A DNA stretch of 64,000 nucleotides from Chryseobacterium culicis (GCF_900108365.1 NZ_FNWQ01000002.1:806001-870000); one strand, 5' to 3'; positions 24,702-33,564 are shown, counted from the first letter of the stretch. Program-made: numbers and translations. The notes: a model not told the origin generated them from the sequence alone.

Positions 24702-26081
24702 TTACTTTGAATAATTCTCAAAAAACATTGGAATACTTTCAATTCCTTTATAGAAATTAAATAATCCATAATGTTCATTGGGAGAGTGAATTGCATCAGA
24801 ATCCAACCCGAAGCCCATCAGAACAGATTTCGCGCCTAAAACCTGCTCAAACATAGCGGTAATAGGGATACTTCCTCCGCCTCTGTACGGAAGAACTTCT
24901 TTTCCGAATGCTGATTCCATTGCCAGTTTTGCTGCTGCAAATTCTTTGGTATTGGTTGGTAAAACATACGGCATACCTCCGTGGTGGGGAGTAACTTTTA
25001 CTTTTACGGTGTCCGGTGCAATCTTTTGGAAATATTTCGTGAATTTTTCCGTGATCTCCTGCGGCGTCTGGTAAGGAACCAAGCGCATAGAAATTTTAGC
25101 AAAAGCTTTTGAAGGAATTACTGTTTTTGCCCCTTCTCCTGTATAGCCGCCCCAGATTCCGTTGCAGTCTAAAGTAGGACGGATTGATGTTCTTTCTAAC
25201 GTAGTATATCCTTTTTCTCCTTCAATATTGCTTAATCCGATTGATTTTTTGAATTCTTCCGGATTGTCTTTCAATTTGTTCATTTCGGCTCTTTCTTCGT
25301 CTGAAACTGTTTCTACGTTATCATAGAATCCGTCAATCGTAATATGACCGTTTTCGTCAATCAGGTTAGCGATCATTCTTGAAAGGACGTGAATAGGATT
25401 TGGAACTGCTCCTCCATAAAGGCCTGAGTGCAGGTCTCTGTTGGGCCCTTCCACTTCTACTTCCACATAGCTTAAACCTCTTAACCCTGTTGTAACAGTA
25501 GGCTGCTCGTTGCTGTAGATATGTGTATCTGAAATTAAAATACAGTCGCAAGACAGTTTCTCTTTATTTTCATTCACCCAGTCACCCAAGCTTACTGACC
25601 CTACTTCTTCTTCTCCTTCTAAGATAAATTTAACGTTGCAAGGAAGCGCATTGGTTTTCATCATGGCTTCAAAAGCTTTCAGATGCATGAAAAACTGTCC
25701 TTTATCATCCGCAGAACCTCTTGCGAAGATCGCTCCTTCCGGGTGTAATTCAGTTTTCTCAATATATGGCTCGAAAGGTGGCTTCGTCCATAATTCCAAT
25801 GGATCTGCCGGCTGAACATCATAATGACCGTATACCAGTACTGTAGGTAAATTTTTATCTAAAATCTTTTCTCCGAAAACAATAGGATATCCTTTTGTCT
25901 GGCAAACTTCCACATTGTCAGCGCCTGCATTTTTAAGGTGTGCTGCCACTACCTCTGCGCATTTCAGTACGTCATCTTTATATGCCGGATCTGCAGAAAT
26001 AGAAGGAATTCTCAATAACTCAAATAATTCATCCACGAAACGCTGTTTGTTTTCGTTAATGTAATTTAATGTCTCTTGCAT
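24702..26081 (-). CDS. M20-family metallodipeptidase (CNDP/DapE-like)
   Basis: A 459-residue cytosolic dipeptidase with a two-metal M20 core. Visible are the metal histidine in VLVYGHYDVQPADP, the bridging aspartate region in GSADDKGQFFMHLKA and the catalytic glutamate in LEGEEEVGSVSLG. A dimerisation domain (about 195-310) separates the metal-binding halves, with the last metal histidine in DAIHSPNEHYG. The CNDP-like spacing favours dipeptides over succinyl-diaminopimelate. It is followed by its own hairpin and stands alone. Confidence 0.93.
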   Translation of the reverse strand: MQETLNYINENKQRFVDELFELLRIPSISADPAYKDDVLKCAEVVAAHLKNAGADNVEVCQTKGYPIVFGEKILDKNLPTVLVYGHYDVQPADPLELWTKPPFEPYIEKTELHPEGAIFARGSADDKGQFFMHLKAFEAMMKTNALPCNVKFILEGEEEVGSVSLGDWVNENKEKLSCDCILISDTHIYSNEQPTVTTGLRGLSYVEVEVEGPNRDLHSGLYGGAVPNPIHVLSRMIANLIDENGHITIDGFYDNVETVSDEERAEMNKLKDNPEEFKKSIGLSNIEGEKGYTTLERTSIRPTLDCNGIWGGYTGEGAKTVIPSKAFAKISMRLVPYQTPQEITEKFTKYFQKIAPDTVKVKVTPHHGGMPYVLPTNTKEFAAAKLAMESAFGKEVLPYRGGGSIPITAMFEQVLGAKSVLMGFGLDSDAIHSPNEHYGLFNFYKGIESIPMFFENYSK

Positions 26082-26197
26082 TGTAAAAATTTATTTTGTT
26101 AAAATTAAAAAAAATGACCGGCAGAGGCAAACAAAAAGGAAGTATTTTCCCAACCCTGTGCTATTGAACTCCTTAGTCTGATTTTTTAATAAAAAAT

Positions 26198-26215
26198 GCC
26201 CTGTAGAAACAGGGC
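26198..26215 (-). terminator. Terminator of the lipoprotein gene
   Basis: GCCCTGT pairs with ACAGGGC around AGAA, followed by a T-rich tract on the minus strand, 23 bases past the stop. Confidence 0.8.
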
Positions 26216-26238
26216 ACTTGTATATTTTGTACTACTAA

Positions 26239-26523
26239 TTAGTGTTCAGCTTTTGGAGCCTTTTCAGCTTCAGCAGGTTTTGCAGCAGCAGTACTGTCCG
26301 TTTTAGGTGCAGCAGCTTCTGGCTTCGCAGCTTCTTCTTTGTGTCCTTCAGCAGTTGCAGCAGCTTCATGACCGTGTCCGTGAGCTTCTCCTCCCTGTGC
26401 GTCGTCAGAATATCTTTCTACTCCTTCTTCCAGTTTTAGAGTATTCTTATTCCCTCCCGCAGGTACTTTTTTACAGCTAACAGCTACAGTTGCAATAGCT
26501 AAACATATAATCAATTTTTTCAT
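26239..26523 (-). CDS. Small lipoprotein with Ala/Glu/Lys-rich tail and a histidine cluster
   Basis: A 94-residue protein with a lipobox: MKKLIICLAIATVAVSCKK, so lipidation at C17. The body has a His/Gly cluster (GEAHGHGHEAAA, five histidines with the following GHK) and then a low-complexity Ala-Glu-Lys-Pro tail. No family is recognised. It may lie in the outer membrane or periplasmic face and could bind metal by the histidines, but that is inference. It is monocistronic with a clear hairpin terminator. Confidence 0.75.
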   Translation of the reverse strand: MKKLIICLAIATVAVSCKKVPAGGNKNTLKLEEGVERYSDDAQGGEAHGHGHEAAATAEGHKEEAAKPEAAAPKTDSTAAAKPAEAEKAPKAEH

Positions 26524-26652
26524 ATGTAAAATTTAATTTTTTAAAAATCTTATGAAACCGCGCTATTTTTGGTTATTGAAACAGCCCGCGATTTCATGCT
26601 TCAATTTTTGATTGCCCAAAATTAAGAAATCCTGCATTTTTCAGCAACATTT

Positions 26653-27807
26653 TTATACTGATTTTAAAATAATTTTCCCTTTTTTGGATTGTGTAAAAAT
26701 AAGATAACCGTCTCCTCCATCTTTCAGCCCGTATTTCTTTTTGATTTCTTCCGGCTTTAAAGGGTAATTTTTTGAAATAATATTGAACTGCTCTTTCTTT
26801 TTAATCTTTTTAGAATCAACAACTTCCATTTCCAAAACTCTTCCGGGAAAGTTTTCATTTTTTTCAGCCGAAGTATACAAATGGCTGTTAGGATGCAGTT
26901 TTTTCACTCCGAATTTTTGCGAGATCAAATTAAAAACACCGGCTTTCAGGATAGAATGATTGGGAATATAAATGTACTTTTCAGGCTCAGCATATTCCGC
27001 CTGAGCTTTCTCTTCTTCTCCGAATGTGAATGCAAAGGCTTCTTCTCCGCTTTCAAGATTTACACAGTTACAGATAATTTCATCTGTATGCTCATGAGAT
27101 AAAAAGACAACTACTTCCTTTACATCATTTTTCAAAGCGATAATATCAATGCGTGAAATTCCCGGTAATACCGAAATAAGATATTTAAGATCAATAAGCG
27201 GGGAAAGTTTGATAACCACCTGTCCGGAAGCAGAGCGTAATTTCCCCTGAATTTCAAGGATATCAGGAGAAAGGTCTTCCAAAAGAAAAACTTTGTTTTT
27301 CTGCTCGTCTCTTCTGGCCGGATCAAGATAAATAACATCAAAATAGTCCTGATTTTCGTCTAAAAAATCTTCAAGCTTTAGATTGATAAACTTTGCTTTA
27401 CGATCTAAAACAGCCCAGTTATGCTCCACAATTTTTAAAAGCTCAGTATTCTGTTCTACTAATGTAATATGATCAAAATTTTGTGAGAGATAATAGGCAT
27501 CAATACCAAAACCACTGGTAAGATCAAGAAATGTGCTCCCTCTCAGAAGTTCAGATTTGTAAAGAGCTGTTTTTTCAGATGATGACTGCTCCAGATTAAG
27601 CTGTGGCGGAAAGATAATGCCTTCTTTCAAGAGAAATGGAAATTTTCTCTCTGCGACCTGTTTTCCTTTGATCTGCTGAACAATTTCCTGCATGGAAACT
27701 TCTGGAAATGGGGATTTTTTTAATAACAATGAGTGCAGATCTGTTTTTAGATTTGCATTGATATAGTTTTGGATTTCTTTGTTTGATATTTTAACCACAG
27801 ATGACAC
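26653..27807 (-). CDS. THUMP-like class I SAM methyltransferase
   Basis: A 384-residue protein of the THUMP-like methyltransferase type. A Rossmann core is visible at about 85-180: TFLDLTSGFGIDAYYLSQ (motif I), VEQN and VIYLDPARRDEQ, with the DPARR motif where an N-methyltransferase would carry a D/NPPY. The target is unknown, perhaps RNA or protein. The start is a GTG at 27807 inside a 30-base repeat; no ATG precedes M39, so the repeat appears to supply the initiator or the true start is another codon just downstream. Confidence 0.8.
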   Translation of the reverse strand: MSSVVKISNKEIQNYINANLKTDLHSLLLKKSPFPEVSMQEIVQQIKGKQVAERKFPFLLKEGIIFPPQLNLEQSSSEKTALYKSELLRGSTFLDLTSGFGIDAYYLSQNFDHITLVEQNTELLKIVEHNWAVLDRKAKFINLKLEDFLDENQDYFDVIYLDPARRDEQKNKVFLLEDLSPDILEIQGKLRSASGQVVIKLSPLIDLKYLISVLPGISRIDIIALKNDVKEVVVFLSHEHTDEIICNCVNLESGEEAFAFTFGEEEKAQAEYAEPEKYIYIPNHSILKAGVFNLISQKFGVKKLHPNSHLYTSAEKNENFPGRVLEMEVVDSKKIKKKEQFNIISKNYPLKPEEIKKKYGLKDGGDGYLIFTQSKKGKIILKSV

Positions 27808-27822
27808 AGATTTTCACAGATG
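27793..27822. repeat. 30-base repeat, copy A of an inverted pair
   Basis: The copy reads AACCACAGATGACACAG followed by ATTTTCACAGATG. Its inverted partner at 28020-28049 differs at two positions. It overlaps the 5' end of the methyltransferase gene. Confidence 0.8.
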
Positions 27823-28019
27823 TTTATGTTTTATTTAGTTCAATCCAGAGATACTTTCTCTTTTTATTTTAAAATTTTGTACAATTTATAGTTATTTTTA
27901 ATTATAGAAAATAAGGGTTTTCGCCGATTTTTATATCTTATTTTATTTTCTAATATGTCTCAAGACAGAGATACTCTCGTAATCTTTTTCTTTTTAATTA
28001 ATAAAAAAATAGGCACAAT

Positions 28020-28049
28020 CATCTGTGAAAATCCGTATCATCTGTGGTT
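28020..28049. repeat. 30-base repeat, copy B of an inverted pair
   Basis: Reverse complement of copy A at 27793-27822 with two mismatches, 197 bases away and 12 bases short of the GxxExxY gene stop. Similar words are well known as dispersed intergenic repeats near GxxExxY genes in many bacteria, as far as I recall. Confidence 0.8.
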
Positions 28050-28061
28050 ATTTTTAGAAGG

Positions 28062-28445
28062 TTAATCTAAACTCCCTCTTACTTTCCGAATAATACTTTT
28101 GCTAATATAATCAGTATTAAAATTAACAAGAATCCCTAATTTTAAGCCTGTTAACTTTAAATAGGTTAATAACTGCTGATGATGGATATTCGCTATTTCT
28201 GTGACCGCTTTCACTTCTATAATAATTTTATCTTCAACAATTATATCTGCAATAAAACTAGAGTCAATAATAATATCTCTGAATTTAACTTTCATTGGAA
28301 CTTGAGTATTCACTTTTAATCCGTTGTTCTCAAGTTCATAAGCTAAAACTTTTTCATAAACTTTTTCCAAAAGCCCTGGGCCAAGTTCATTATACACAGA
28401 AAATATGGATTTTCTGATAAAAAAACTTATCTCATTTTCTTTCAT
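28062..28445 (-). CDS. GxxExxY protein (PD-(D/E)XK nuclease-like)
   Basis: A 127-residue protein of the GxxExxY family. The name motif is G24-x-x-E27-x-x-Y30 in GPGLLEKVYE. A PD-(D/E)XK-like core follows, D67 in SFIADIIV and E77-V-K79 in IIIEVKAV. The family is widespread and its role is unresolved; a nuclease or nucleic-acid-linked function is inferred from the fold. The ATG at 28445 is chosen over an upstream start. It sits downstream of dinB and next to the inverted repeat pair, suggesting a movable cassette. Confidence 0.85.
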   Translation of the reverse strand: MKENEISFFIRKSIFSVYNELGPGLLEKVYEKVLAYELENNGLKVNTQVPMKVKFRDIIIDSSFIADIIVEDKIIIEVKAVTEIANIHHQQLLTYLKLTGLKLGILVNFNTDYISKSIIRKVRGSLD

Positions 28446-28512
28446 AATATTTGCATTTTGTGTTTTTATAAATCTACACAAAATCTTTCCAGAAAATGAT
28501 TATTTACTAAAA

Positions 28513-28953
28513 TTATCTCTTATAAAAAATATAGTCAGTCAACACCGTGGTTATACCGTTCTGCTTAAGCAAAGCGTTGATTTGCCCTCTGTGATAGGTG
28601 GAGTGGTTTACTGCATGAAAAAGCATTTCAAAGACGGTATTCTCAAACTTTGTTCCTTTTGAGTTCTGATATTCTATCTTGGTGTCCCAATCACGATTGT
28701 TAATAATATCAATGCTTTTAAGAAAGTTCTTCTGATTGAGCTCTACCAGAGATTCAAAGGGATTGATCTGCCATACTTCAAAGGTTTCCTCTCCCAATAT
28801 CCGGGCATTCCAGATCTGTTGTGCGTTAAGCGTGTGATTAATGAAACTAACTGTTTTATCGTCTACAAGTGCTCTGTTTTCAGAGATCACTTTAATCATC
28901 TCCATATTGAAATGACGGGTATATTCAAATAAATCAATCAGTTTTTCTTTCAT
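28513..28953 (-). CDS. DinB-family protein
   Basis: A 146-residue four-helix bundle protein of the DinB/YfiT superfamily. The metal-site histidines are visible in NHTLNAQQIW (about residue 40) and HAVNHSTYHRGQIN (about 112-125). Members often act as thiol-dependent transferases or are damage-induced; this one's reaction is unknown. It starts eight bases after the stop of the preceding secreted protein gene, so it belongs to the udk-ftsB-mutA run. Confidence 0.85.
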   Translation of the reverse strand: MKEKLIDLFEYTRHFNMEMIKVISENRALVDDKTVSFINHTLNAQQIWNARILGEETFEVWQINPFESLVELNQKNFLKSIDIINNRDWDTKIEYQNSKGTKFENTVFEMLFHAVNHSTYHRGQINALLKQNGITTVLTDYIFYKR

Positions 28954-28961
28954 TTCTAATA

Positions 28962-29411
28962 CTATAAGTCTTTTTCTCTATGCAATATTATTACATTTGG
29001 AGATGCAGGATCAATATCTGCCGGATTTTTGTTTTCAAAGTCGAAGAACATCTGCAATTCATTTTCATTAATAAACTGAATCAGTCCGCTTAAAAACTTA
29101 CTTTCTTCCAGTTTATTATCGAAATCATTGTATGATCCGATCAGATTGAATTTGATAATTTTTTTTGAAAAATCAGCAGTATATTTCACATGTCCGATTT
29201 TACCTTTATTGGGGCCGTCAGGAATTACATAATTTCTGCCGTCAATATTCAATCCGTCAAGCTCTGCTTTTATATAGCCGTCGGAAAAAAATGTAAATGA
29301 GCCATAGCTACCTGCGTCTGTTCCAACCCATTTTCCATATAAATCTTTCTCACTTTGAGAAAAACATAATCCGAAAAACAATAAAAGGAAAATCAAAAAA
29401 CTTTTTTTCAT
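28962..29411 (-). CDS. Secreted protein of unknown function
   Basis: A 149-residue protein with a signal peptide (MKKSFLIFLLLFFGLCFSQ), and a small beta-rich body (YGKWVGTDAGSYGSFTFFSDG, IQFINENELQMFFDF). The opening YGKW-TD-GS style resembles lipocalin-like domains but no firm family is assigned. A GTG at 29432 overlaps the mutA stop; the ATG at 29411 gives the cleaner signal peptide and is used. It lies in the udk-ftsB-mutA-dinB operon. Confidence 0.7.
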   Translation of the reverse strand: MKKSFLIFLLLFFGLCFSQSEKDLYGKWVGTDAGSYGSFTFFSDGYIKAELDGLNIDGRNYVIPDGPNKGKIGHVKYTADFSKKIIKFNLIGSYNDFDNKLEESKFLSGLIQFINENELQMFFDFENKNPADIDPASPNVIILHREKDL

Positions 29412-29428
29412 GGTATTAGTAGATGTTT

Positions 29429-30592
29429 TCACTCAAACATTTCAGCCCAGCGAACTGCTTTAATTTCTTTTTCGTTGTAAAGATCTGCGATAGTCTTTTT
29501 AACATCTAATTTTGGGTAGAGATTCACTCCTATCAGTTTTATTTTTCCTTCTTCAATCCATTGCTGCTCTTCTATTGCATGATCGTAGATTTTTTTCTGG
29601 ATAGTTCCCTGCTGTATTAACTTAAGATATCCTCCAGCTTCTTCAATTTCCACAAATAGATCCCATGCTTTTTCCGCAAACTGACGGGTGATATCTTCTA
29701 CGTAGTAACTTCCGTTGGAAGCATCTTCAAATACATTGATAATGCTTTCGTAAGCGAGAACAATCTGCTGTTTGAAAGAGATTTCTTCTGAATTATCTGT
29801 ACTCCTGTCAACAAGATAATTATTAGAAAAAACAGCATCCGCACCTCCGATCATTGCAGAAGCCAGCTCTAATGTAGAGCGGATCAGGTTGTTTTCGTTG
29901 TCAGCAACCGCTTTATTTCGCAATGAAGTCTCTGCAAAAATGTATGGAACTTCATCCAGCCCATATTCTTTGGAAAACTGGTTGAAAACCATCTTAAATG
30001 CTCTCAGTTTGGCCATTTCAAAGAAATAGTTACCTCCTACAGCTATTCTGAAGATCAGTTTATGTATAATTTCCGATCCGTAAGCTTCTACCAGTTCCTT
30101 GGCCTTTGCAAGAGCAATTCCAAGCTGCTGACAGATGGCGGCTCCGGCATTTTGGTGCAGTGAGATGTCTACACAGATGCTTCTTTTAAATTCTTTGGCC
30201 AGTAATTCTTTTACGAGCTGATCATCAATGCTTCCTTCTTTTTCATTAAAAACATCTATCAGCGAAAAATACTGGTCTTCTTCTTTGGGACTGATATGCC
30301 CTGCAAGTTCTTTGTTATTAACAAAAATGGTCTTCTGATCAAGATTTTCTACATTCTGATCAAGAACAAATGCAAATACTTCTTCTTCCAGACTTTCATG
30401 GTATCTTGCTACCAGATGGGTGCTTTCTTCAACTCTGGGAAGATTGGACAGAGGTTTCTGAACTTCTGTATAAAAAGGCTTCACCTCTACTCCTTCCAGG
30501 TTCTGTTTTTCTAAAACAGAGTAAATATCCTCCGTTTTAAGCTGTTTTTTAACTAGATTTTCCCAGTTTGAAAGTATATCTGTATTTGACAT
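29429..30592 (-). CDS. mutA: Methylmalonyl-CoA mutase, small subunit
   Basis: The non-cobalamin-binding partner of methylmalonyl-CoA mutase, which interconverts succinyl-CoA and methylmalonyl-CoA. It has 387 residues, shorter than the Propionibacterium form, and keeps barrel strands such as ICVDISLHQNAGAAICQQLGIALA and FRIAVGGNYFFEMAKLRAF with the C-terminal TRQFAEKAWDLFVEIEEAGGYL. There is no B12-binding domain, so it depends on a large subunit, whose gene is not adjacent on either side. It sits in an operon after udk and an ftsB-like gene. Confidence 0.9.
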   Translation of the reverse strand: MSNTDILSNWENLVKKQLKTEDIYSVLEKQNLEGVEVKPFYTEVQKPLSNLPRVEESTHLVARYHESLEEEVFAFVLDQNVENLDQKTIFVNNKELAGHISPKEEDQYFSLIDVFNEKEGSIDDQLVKELLAKEFKRSICVDISLHQNAGAAICQQLGIALAKAKELVEAYGSEIIHKLIFRIAVGGNYFFEMAKLRAFKMVFNQFSKEYGLDEVPYIFAETSLRNKAVADNENNLIRSTLELASAMIGGADAVFSNNYLVDRSTDNSEEISFKQQIVLAYESIINVFEDASNGSYYVEDITRQFAEKAWDLFVEIEEAGGYLKLIQQGTIQKKIYDHAIEEQQWIEEGKIKLIGVNLYPKLDVKKTIADLYNEKEIKAVRWAEMFE

Positions 30593-30673
30593 TAGTTTTT
30601 TTATTTTTGAATTGTTGATGGAGCATTCTTAAAGCTAAAAATCTGGCATCAACATAATTTTATTCAACTTTTA

Positions 30674-31030
30674 TTACTTTTTAGCAACTTTTGTACTGTC
30701 TACCACCAGAATGAAGATCTCTTCATTCGGTTTCTTCATAAAATAATTCTCTCTTGCATACTTTTCCTTTTCTGATTTATTGTTCATCAGCTTTTTGTAA
30801 AAAGCATCATTTTTCTCGTATTCCTTTTTATAGTACTCCAGCTGATCTTCATACTTATTAATTTCGCCATTCAGCTCATTGATGACAAGAAACGAGGTTT
30901 TATCGAAAAAAATCATCCATACCAAAAACAGACAGATCGTAATGGTATACTTGTTCAAAACATATTTCTGGATAAGCTTGAATGTTTCAGATTTCGGCTG
31001 AATGTCTTTGATAAGGTTGTTTTCTTCCAT
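30674..31030 (-). CDS. FtsB/DivIC-like septum formation protein
   Basis: A 118-residue single-pass protein: a short cytoplasmic N-terminus, one membrane helix (YTITICLFLVWMIFF, about residues 29-43) and a periplasmic coiled coil (INELNGEINKYEDQLEYYKK onward). This is the architecture of FtsB/DivIC, which bridges FtsL and FtsQ in the divisome. It starts six bases after the udk stop and precedes mutA, a common flavobacterial arrangement. Whether it is the functional FtsB is inferred from architecture and context. Confidence 0.85.
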   Translation of the reverse strand: MEENNLIKDIQPKSETFKLIQKYVLNKYTITICLFLVWMIFFDKTSFLVINELNGEINKYEDQLEYYKKEYEKNDAFYKKLMNNKSEKEKYARENYFMKKPNEEIFILVVDSTKVAKK

Positions 31031-31036
31031 ATTTTT

Positions 31037-31651
31037 CTAGTGTTTTTTCAATGAGTTTTTAATAACGGTAGTTAAAAAATCAATGGCTACGGAATTCTGC
31101 TTCATATTGGGAATAATAAGATCGGCATCATTTTTAGACGGCTCGATGAATTCCTGGTGCATGGGCTTCAATGTAGTCTGATAACGGTGTAATACTTCGC
31201 TAAGATCTCTTCCCCTTTCCTGGGTATCTCTTCTGATCCTCCTGATCAGTCTTTCGTCAGAATCTGCATGTACAAATACTTTCAAATCAAATTCTTTCAG
31301 TAATTCTTTGTTAGTAAGAACAAGAATTCCTTCTACTACCAATACGTTTTTAGGTTCTACAGTGACATGATCTCCTGTTCTGGAATGCGTGACAAAGCTA
31401 TAAATAGGCTGCTCGATAGACTCATTATTTTTTAAAGCTTTTACATGTTTTATCAGCAGGTCAAAGTCTATAGATTTCGGATGGTCATAGTTTAGAGCTT
31501 CTCTTTCCGTTAATGTAAGACCTTGGTTGTCGTGATAATAATTATCCTGAGAGAGGATATTCATTCCCTCAATATCAAGCTGCTGAAGTATTTTATCAAC
31601 AACTGTAGTTTTGCCGGATCCTGTACCACCGGCAATTCCTATTACAAGCAT
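31037..31651 (-). CDS. udk: Uridine kinase
   Basis: Phosphorylates uridine and cytidine using ATP or GTP in pyrimidine salvage. The 204-residue length and P-loop GIAGGTGSGKTTVVDKI (residues 5-21) are typical, as are LSQDNYYHD, the NYDHPKSIDF segment and RLIRRIRRDTQERGRDLS. It is the first gene of the operon and has a -7 box 27 bases upstream. Confidence 0.96.
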   Translation of the reverse strand: MLVIGIAGGTGSGKTTVVDKILQQLDIEGMNILSQDNYYHDNQGLTLTEREALNYDHPKSIDFDLLIKHVKALKNNESIEQPIYSFVTHSRTGDHVTVEPKNVLVVEGILVLTNKELLKEFDLKVFVHADSDERLIRRIRRDTQERGRDLSEVLHRYQTTLKPMHQEFIEPSKNDADLIIPNMKQNSVAIDFLTTVIKNSLKKH

Positions 31652-31678
31652 TGTTTTTTTGTTTCTTTATAGTTGGTA

Positions 31679-31686
31679 CAAATATA
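31679..31686 (-). promoter_or_regulatory. Promoter -7 box for the udk operon
   Basis: The minus strand reads TATATTTG, 27 bases before the udk ATG. Confidence 0.55.
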
Positions 31687-31827
31687 CTATTTTAGATAAA
31701 ATATGACAATGTAAGAGTGTTGAGAAATTAAAAGATTAAAGCATTTAAGGATTGAAAGATGAGCCGGAATCCCGTTAGTCCTTATGATTTATTGTTATTC
31801 TACAGCATTCTTCTCCGGATTCAATAA

Positions 31828-31857
31828 AAAAACCGGCCAATTGATTGCCGGTTTTTT
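31828..31857 (-). terminator. Terminator of the CNNM-clpS operon
   Basis: AAAAACCGGC pairs with GCCGGTTTTT around a nine-base loop. T runs flank both sides. It lies just past the clpS stop at 31862. Confidence 0.85.
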
Positions 31858-31861
31858 TATT

Positions 31862-32173
31862 TTAAACGATTTCGCTTGTTAATTCGCGCGAAATTAATTT
31901 TTCATGCATAGGTTTCAAAACATCCATTGAACCTGTTTTTACGGTACACTTGCCTTTATAATGAACTAGAATTGTGCATTGCTCAGCCTGCTCCAGTGTG
32001 TGTTTGCATATTTCAATCAGGCAGTCTATTACATAATCAAAGGTATGCACATCGTCATTATGCAGTACCAGTTTATATACTTCATCCGTATCATCCAGAA
32101 CGAGAACTTCTTCTTCGTACTGACGTTTCGGGTTTTCGTAATCTTTTATGCTGTTATAAAAACTCATTTTCAT
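31862..32173 (-). CDS. clpS: ATP-dependent Clp protease adaptor ClpS
   Basis: ClpS binds N-degron substrates and hands them to ClpAP. The core VYKLVLHNDDVHTFDYVIDCL holds the conserved N-D-D-x-H-T-F-D pattern that forms the N-end-rule pocket; the C-terminal half (ILVHYKGKCTVKTGSMDVLKP) fits the family. An ATG at 32173 and one two codons later (32167) both suit. The CNNM-type gene stops four bases upstream, so translation may be coupled. Confidence 0.92.
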   Translation of the reverse strand: MKMSFYNSIKDYENPKRQYEEEVLVLDDTDEVYKLVLHNDDVHTFDYVIDCLIEICKHTLEQAEQCTILVHYKGKCTVKTGSMDVLKPMHEKLISRELTSEIV

Positions 32174-32177
32174 TCTT

Positions 32178-33536
32178 TTACACTTCTCCTATTTTATCTG
32201 CCAGACTATCAATAGCGTTAGGCTCATGATAGACCAGCTCTACAAGTTCTACACTTTTATTATTCATTTTCAGAATCTTAAAATGATAATTTTCAAGATC
32301 AAACTCCTGATTTTCTTCAGGGATTTCCTCCAGCTCATACAGGATAAATCCGGCTAATGAATTGTACTCGCTTTCTTCGGAAAGTGGTAGTTTTTTAGGC
32401 AGGAATTCGTTAATTTCATCCAAAGGCTGTGTAGCCTGCACCCAATAGGTATTATCTGCTATTTTATCAACAATCTTTTCTTCATCGTCTTCTTCATCCT
32501 GAATTTCGCCCACAAGTTCTTCCAGAATATCTTCCAATGTAATAATTCCTTCAGTTCCTCCAAATTCATCAATTACAATGGCAATATGCTGTTTTTTCAG
32601 CTGGAAAGTTTTCAGAAGGTCTGAAACTTTTTTACTTTCTACTACAAAAAAGGCATCTCGCATTAAGTCTTTGAGGTCTTCATGATCCAGTTCCCCTTTT
32701 CTCTTCACAAATTCTCTGATGATTTCCTTTGTGTAGAAAATTCCGATGATATTGTCAATAGAATCAATATAAACTGGAATACGGGAATAACCGCTGTCCA
32801 TAATTTTGTTAATAATATCGTTGATATCTTCTTCAAAATCTATGGAAGTAATATTCTGTCTTGGAACCATGATCTGCTTTGCAGAGTGGTCTGTAAAATC
32901 AAATGCATTTTTGATGATCTCGTAGTTCTCCTCTTCAATTTCACCGCTGTCTGCACTTTGTTTTACCAAAAGCTGAAGTTCTTCCGTAGAATGAATTTCC
33001 TGTTCAGAAGCAGGGTGAATTTTAACCAGTCTTAAGAAACCATTTGACATGGAGTTCATTAACCAGATAAACGGTTTAAAAATGGTGTAGAAGACTCTTA
33101 ACGGAACAGCAGTCGCCATTGTAGTGGCTTCAGATTTTCTGATCGCGATAGATTTCGGAATAAGCTCACCAAATACAATATGCATGATGGTAATCAATAC
33201 AAAACTGGTTACCACTGAAATTGTGGTAATTGTTGTCTGTGTAAGATCAATACTCAAAGAGGTGAAAATATTTTCAACAATATGATGCAGCGCACTTTCA
33301 CCTACCCAACCCAGGGCAAGGGATGCTAATGTAATTCCTAATTGTGTAGCGGAAAGATATTCATCAAGATGCTTAATGATATGTTCTGCCTGTTTTGCCA
33401 TAGAGTTTCCTTCTGCGGCTTTTAACTGAATTTGTGAGTAACGAACTTTAACAATTGAAAATTCTGCGGCTACGAAAAAGCCATTTAGTAAAACAAGAAA
33501 TAAGGCCAGCAAAAGCCTGACTATGTCCGAGTCCAT
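32178..33536 (-). CDS. CNNM/CorC-type transporter with CBS domains (hemolysin-related)
   Basis: A 452-residue protein: a DUF21/CNNM membrane domain with three or four helices (about 1-180; LNGFFVAAEFSIVKVRYSQI at the N-terminus), a pair of CBS domains (about 205-330; IMVPRQNITSIDFEED and IAIVIDEFGGTEGIITLEDIL) and a C-terminal CorC_HlyC domain (about 350-440). Relatives bind nucleotide at the CBS pair and move magnesium or cobalt. The old 'hemolysin' name does not imply lysis. A -7 box lies 28 bases upstream of the ATG; clpS follows at four bases. Confidence 0.9.
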   Translation of the reverse strand: MDSDIVRLLLALFLVLLNGFFVAAEFSIVKVRYSQIQLKAAEGNSMAKQAEHIIKHLDEYLSATQLGITLASLALGWVGESALHHIVENIFTSLSIDLTQTTITTISVVTSFVLITIMHIVFGELIPKSIAIRKSEATTMATAVPLRVFYTIFKPFIWLMNSMSNGFLRLVKIHPASEQEIHSTEELQLLVKQSADSGEIEEENYEIIKNAFDFTDHSAKQIMVPRQNITSIDFEEDINDIINKIMDSGYSRIPVYIDSIDNIIGIFYTKEIIREFVKRKGELDHEDLKDLMRDAFFVVESKKVSDLLKTFQLKKQHIAIVIDEFGGTEGIITLEDILEELVGEIQDEEDDEEKIVDKIADNTYWVQATQPLDEINEFLPKKLPLSEESEYNSLAGFILYELEEIPEENQEFDLENYHFKILKMNNKSVELVELVYHEPNAIDSLADKIGEV

Positions 33537-33564
33537 TTAGAGATTGTATATATTTTATTAAGTA

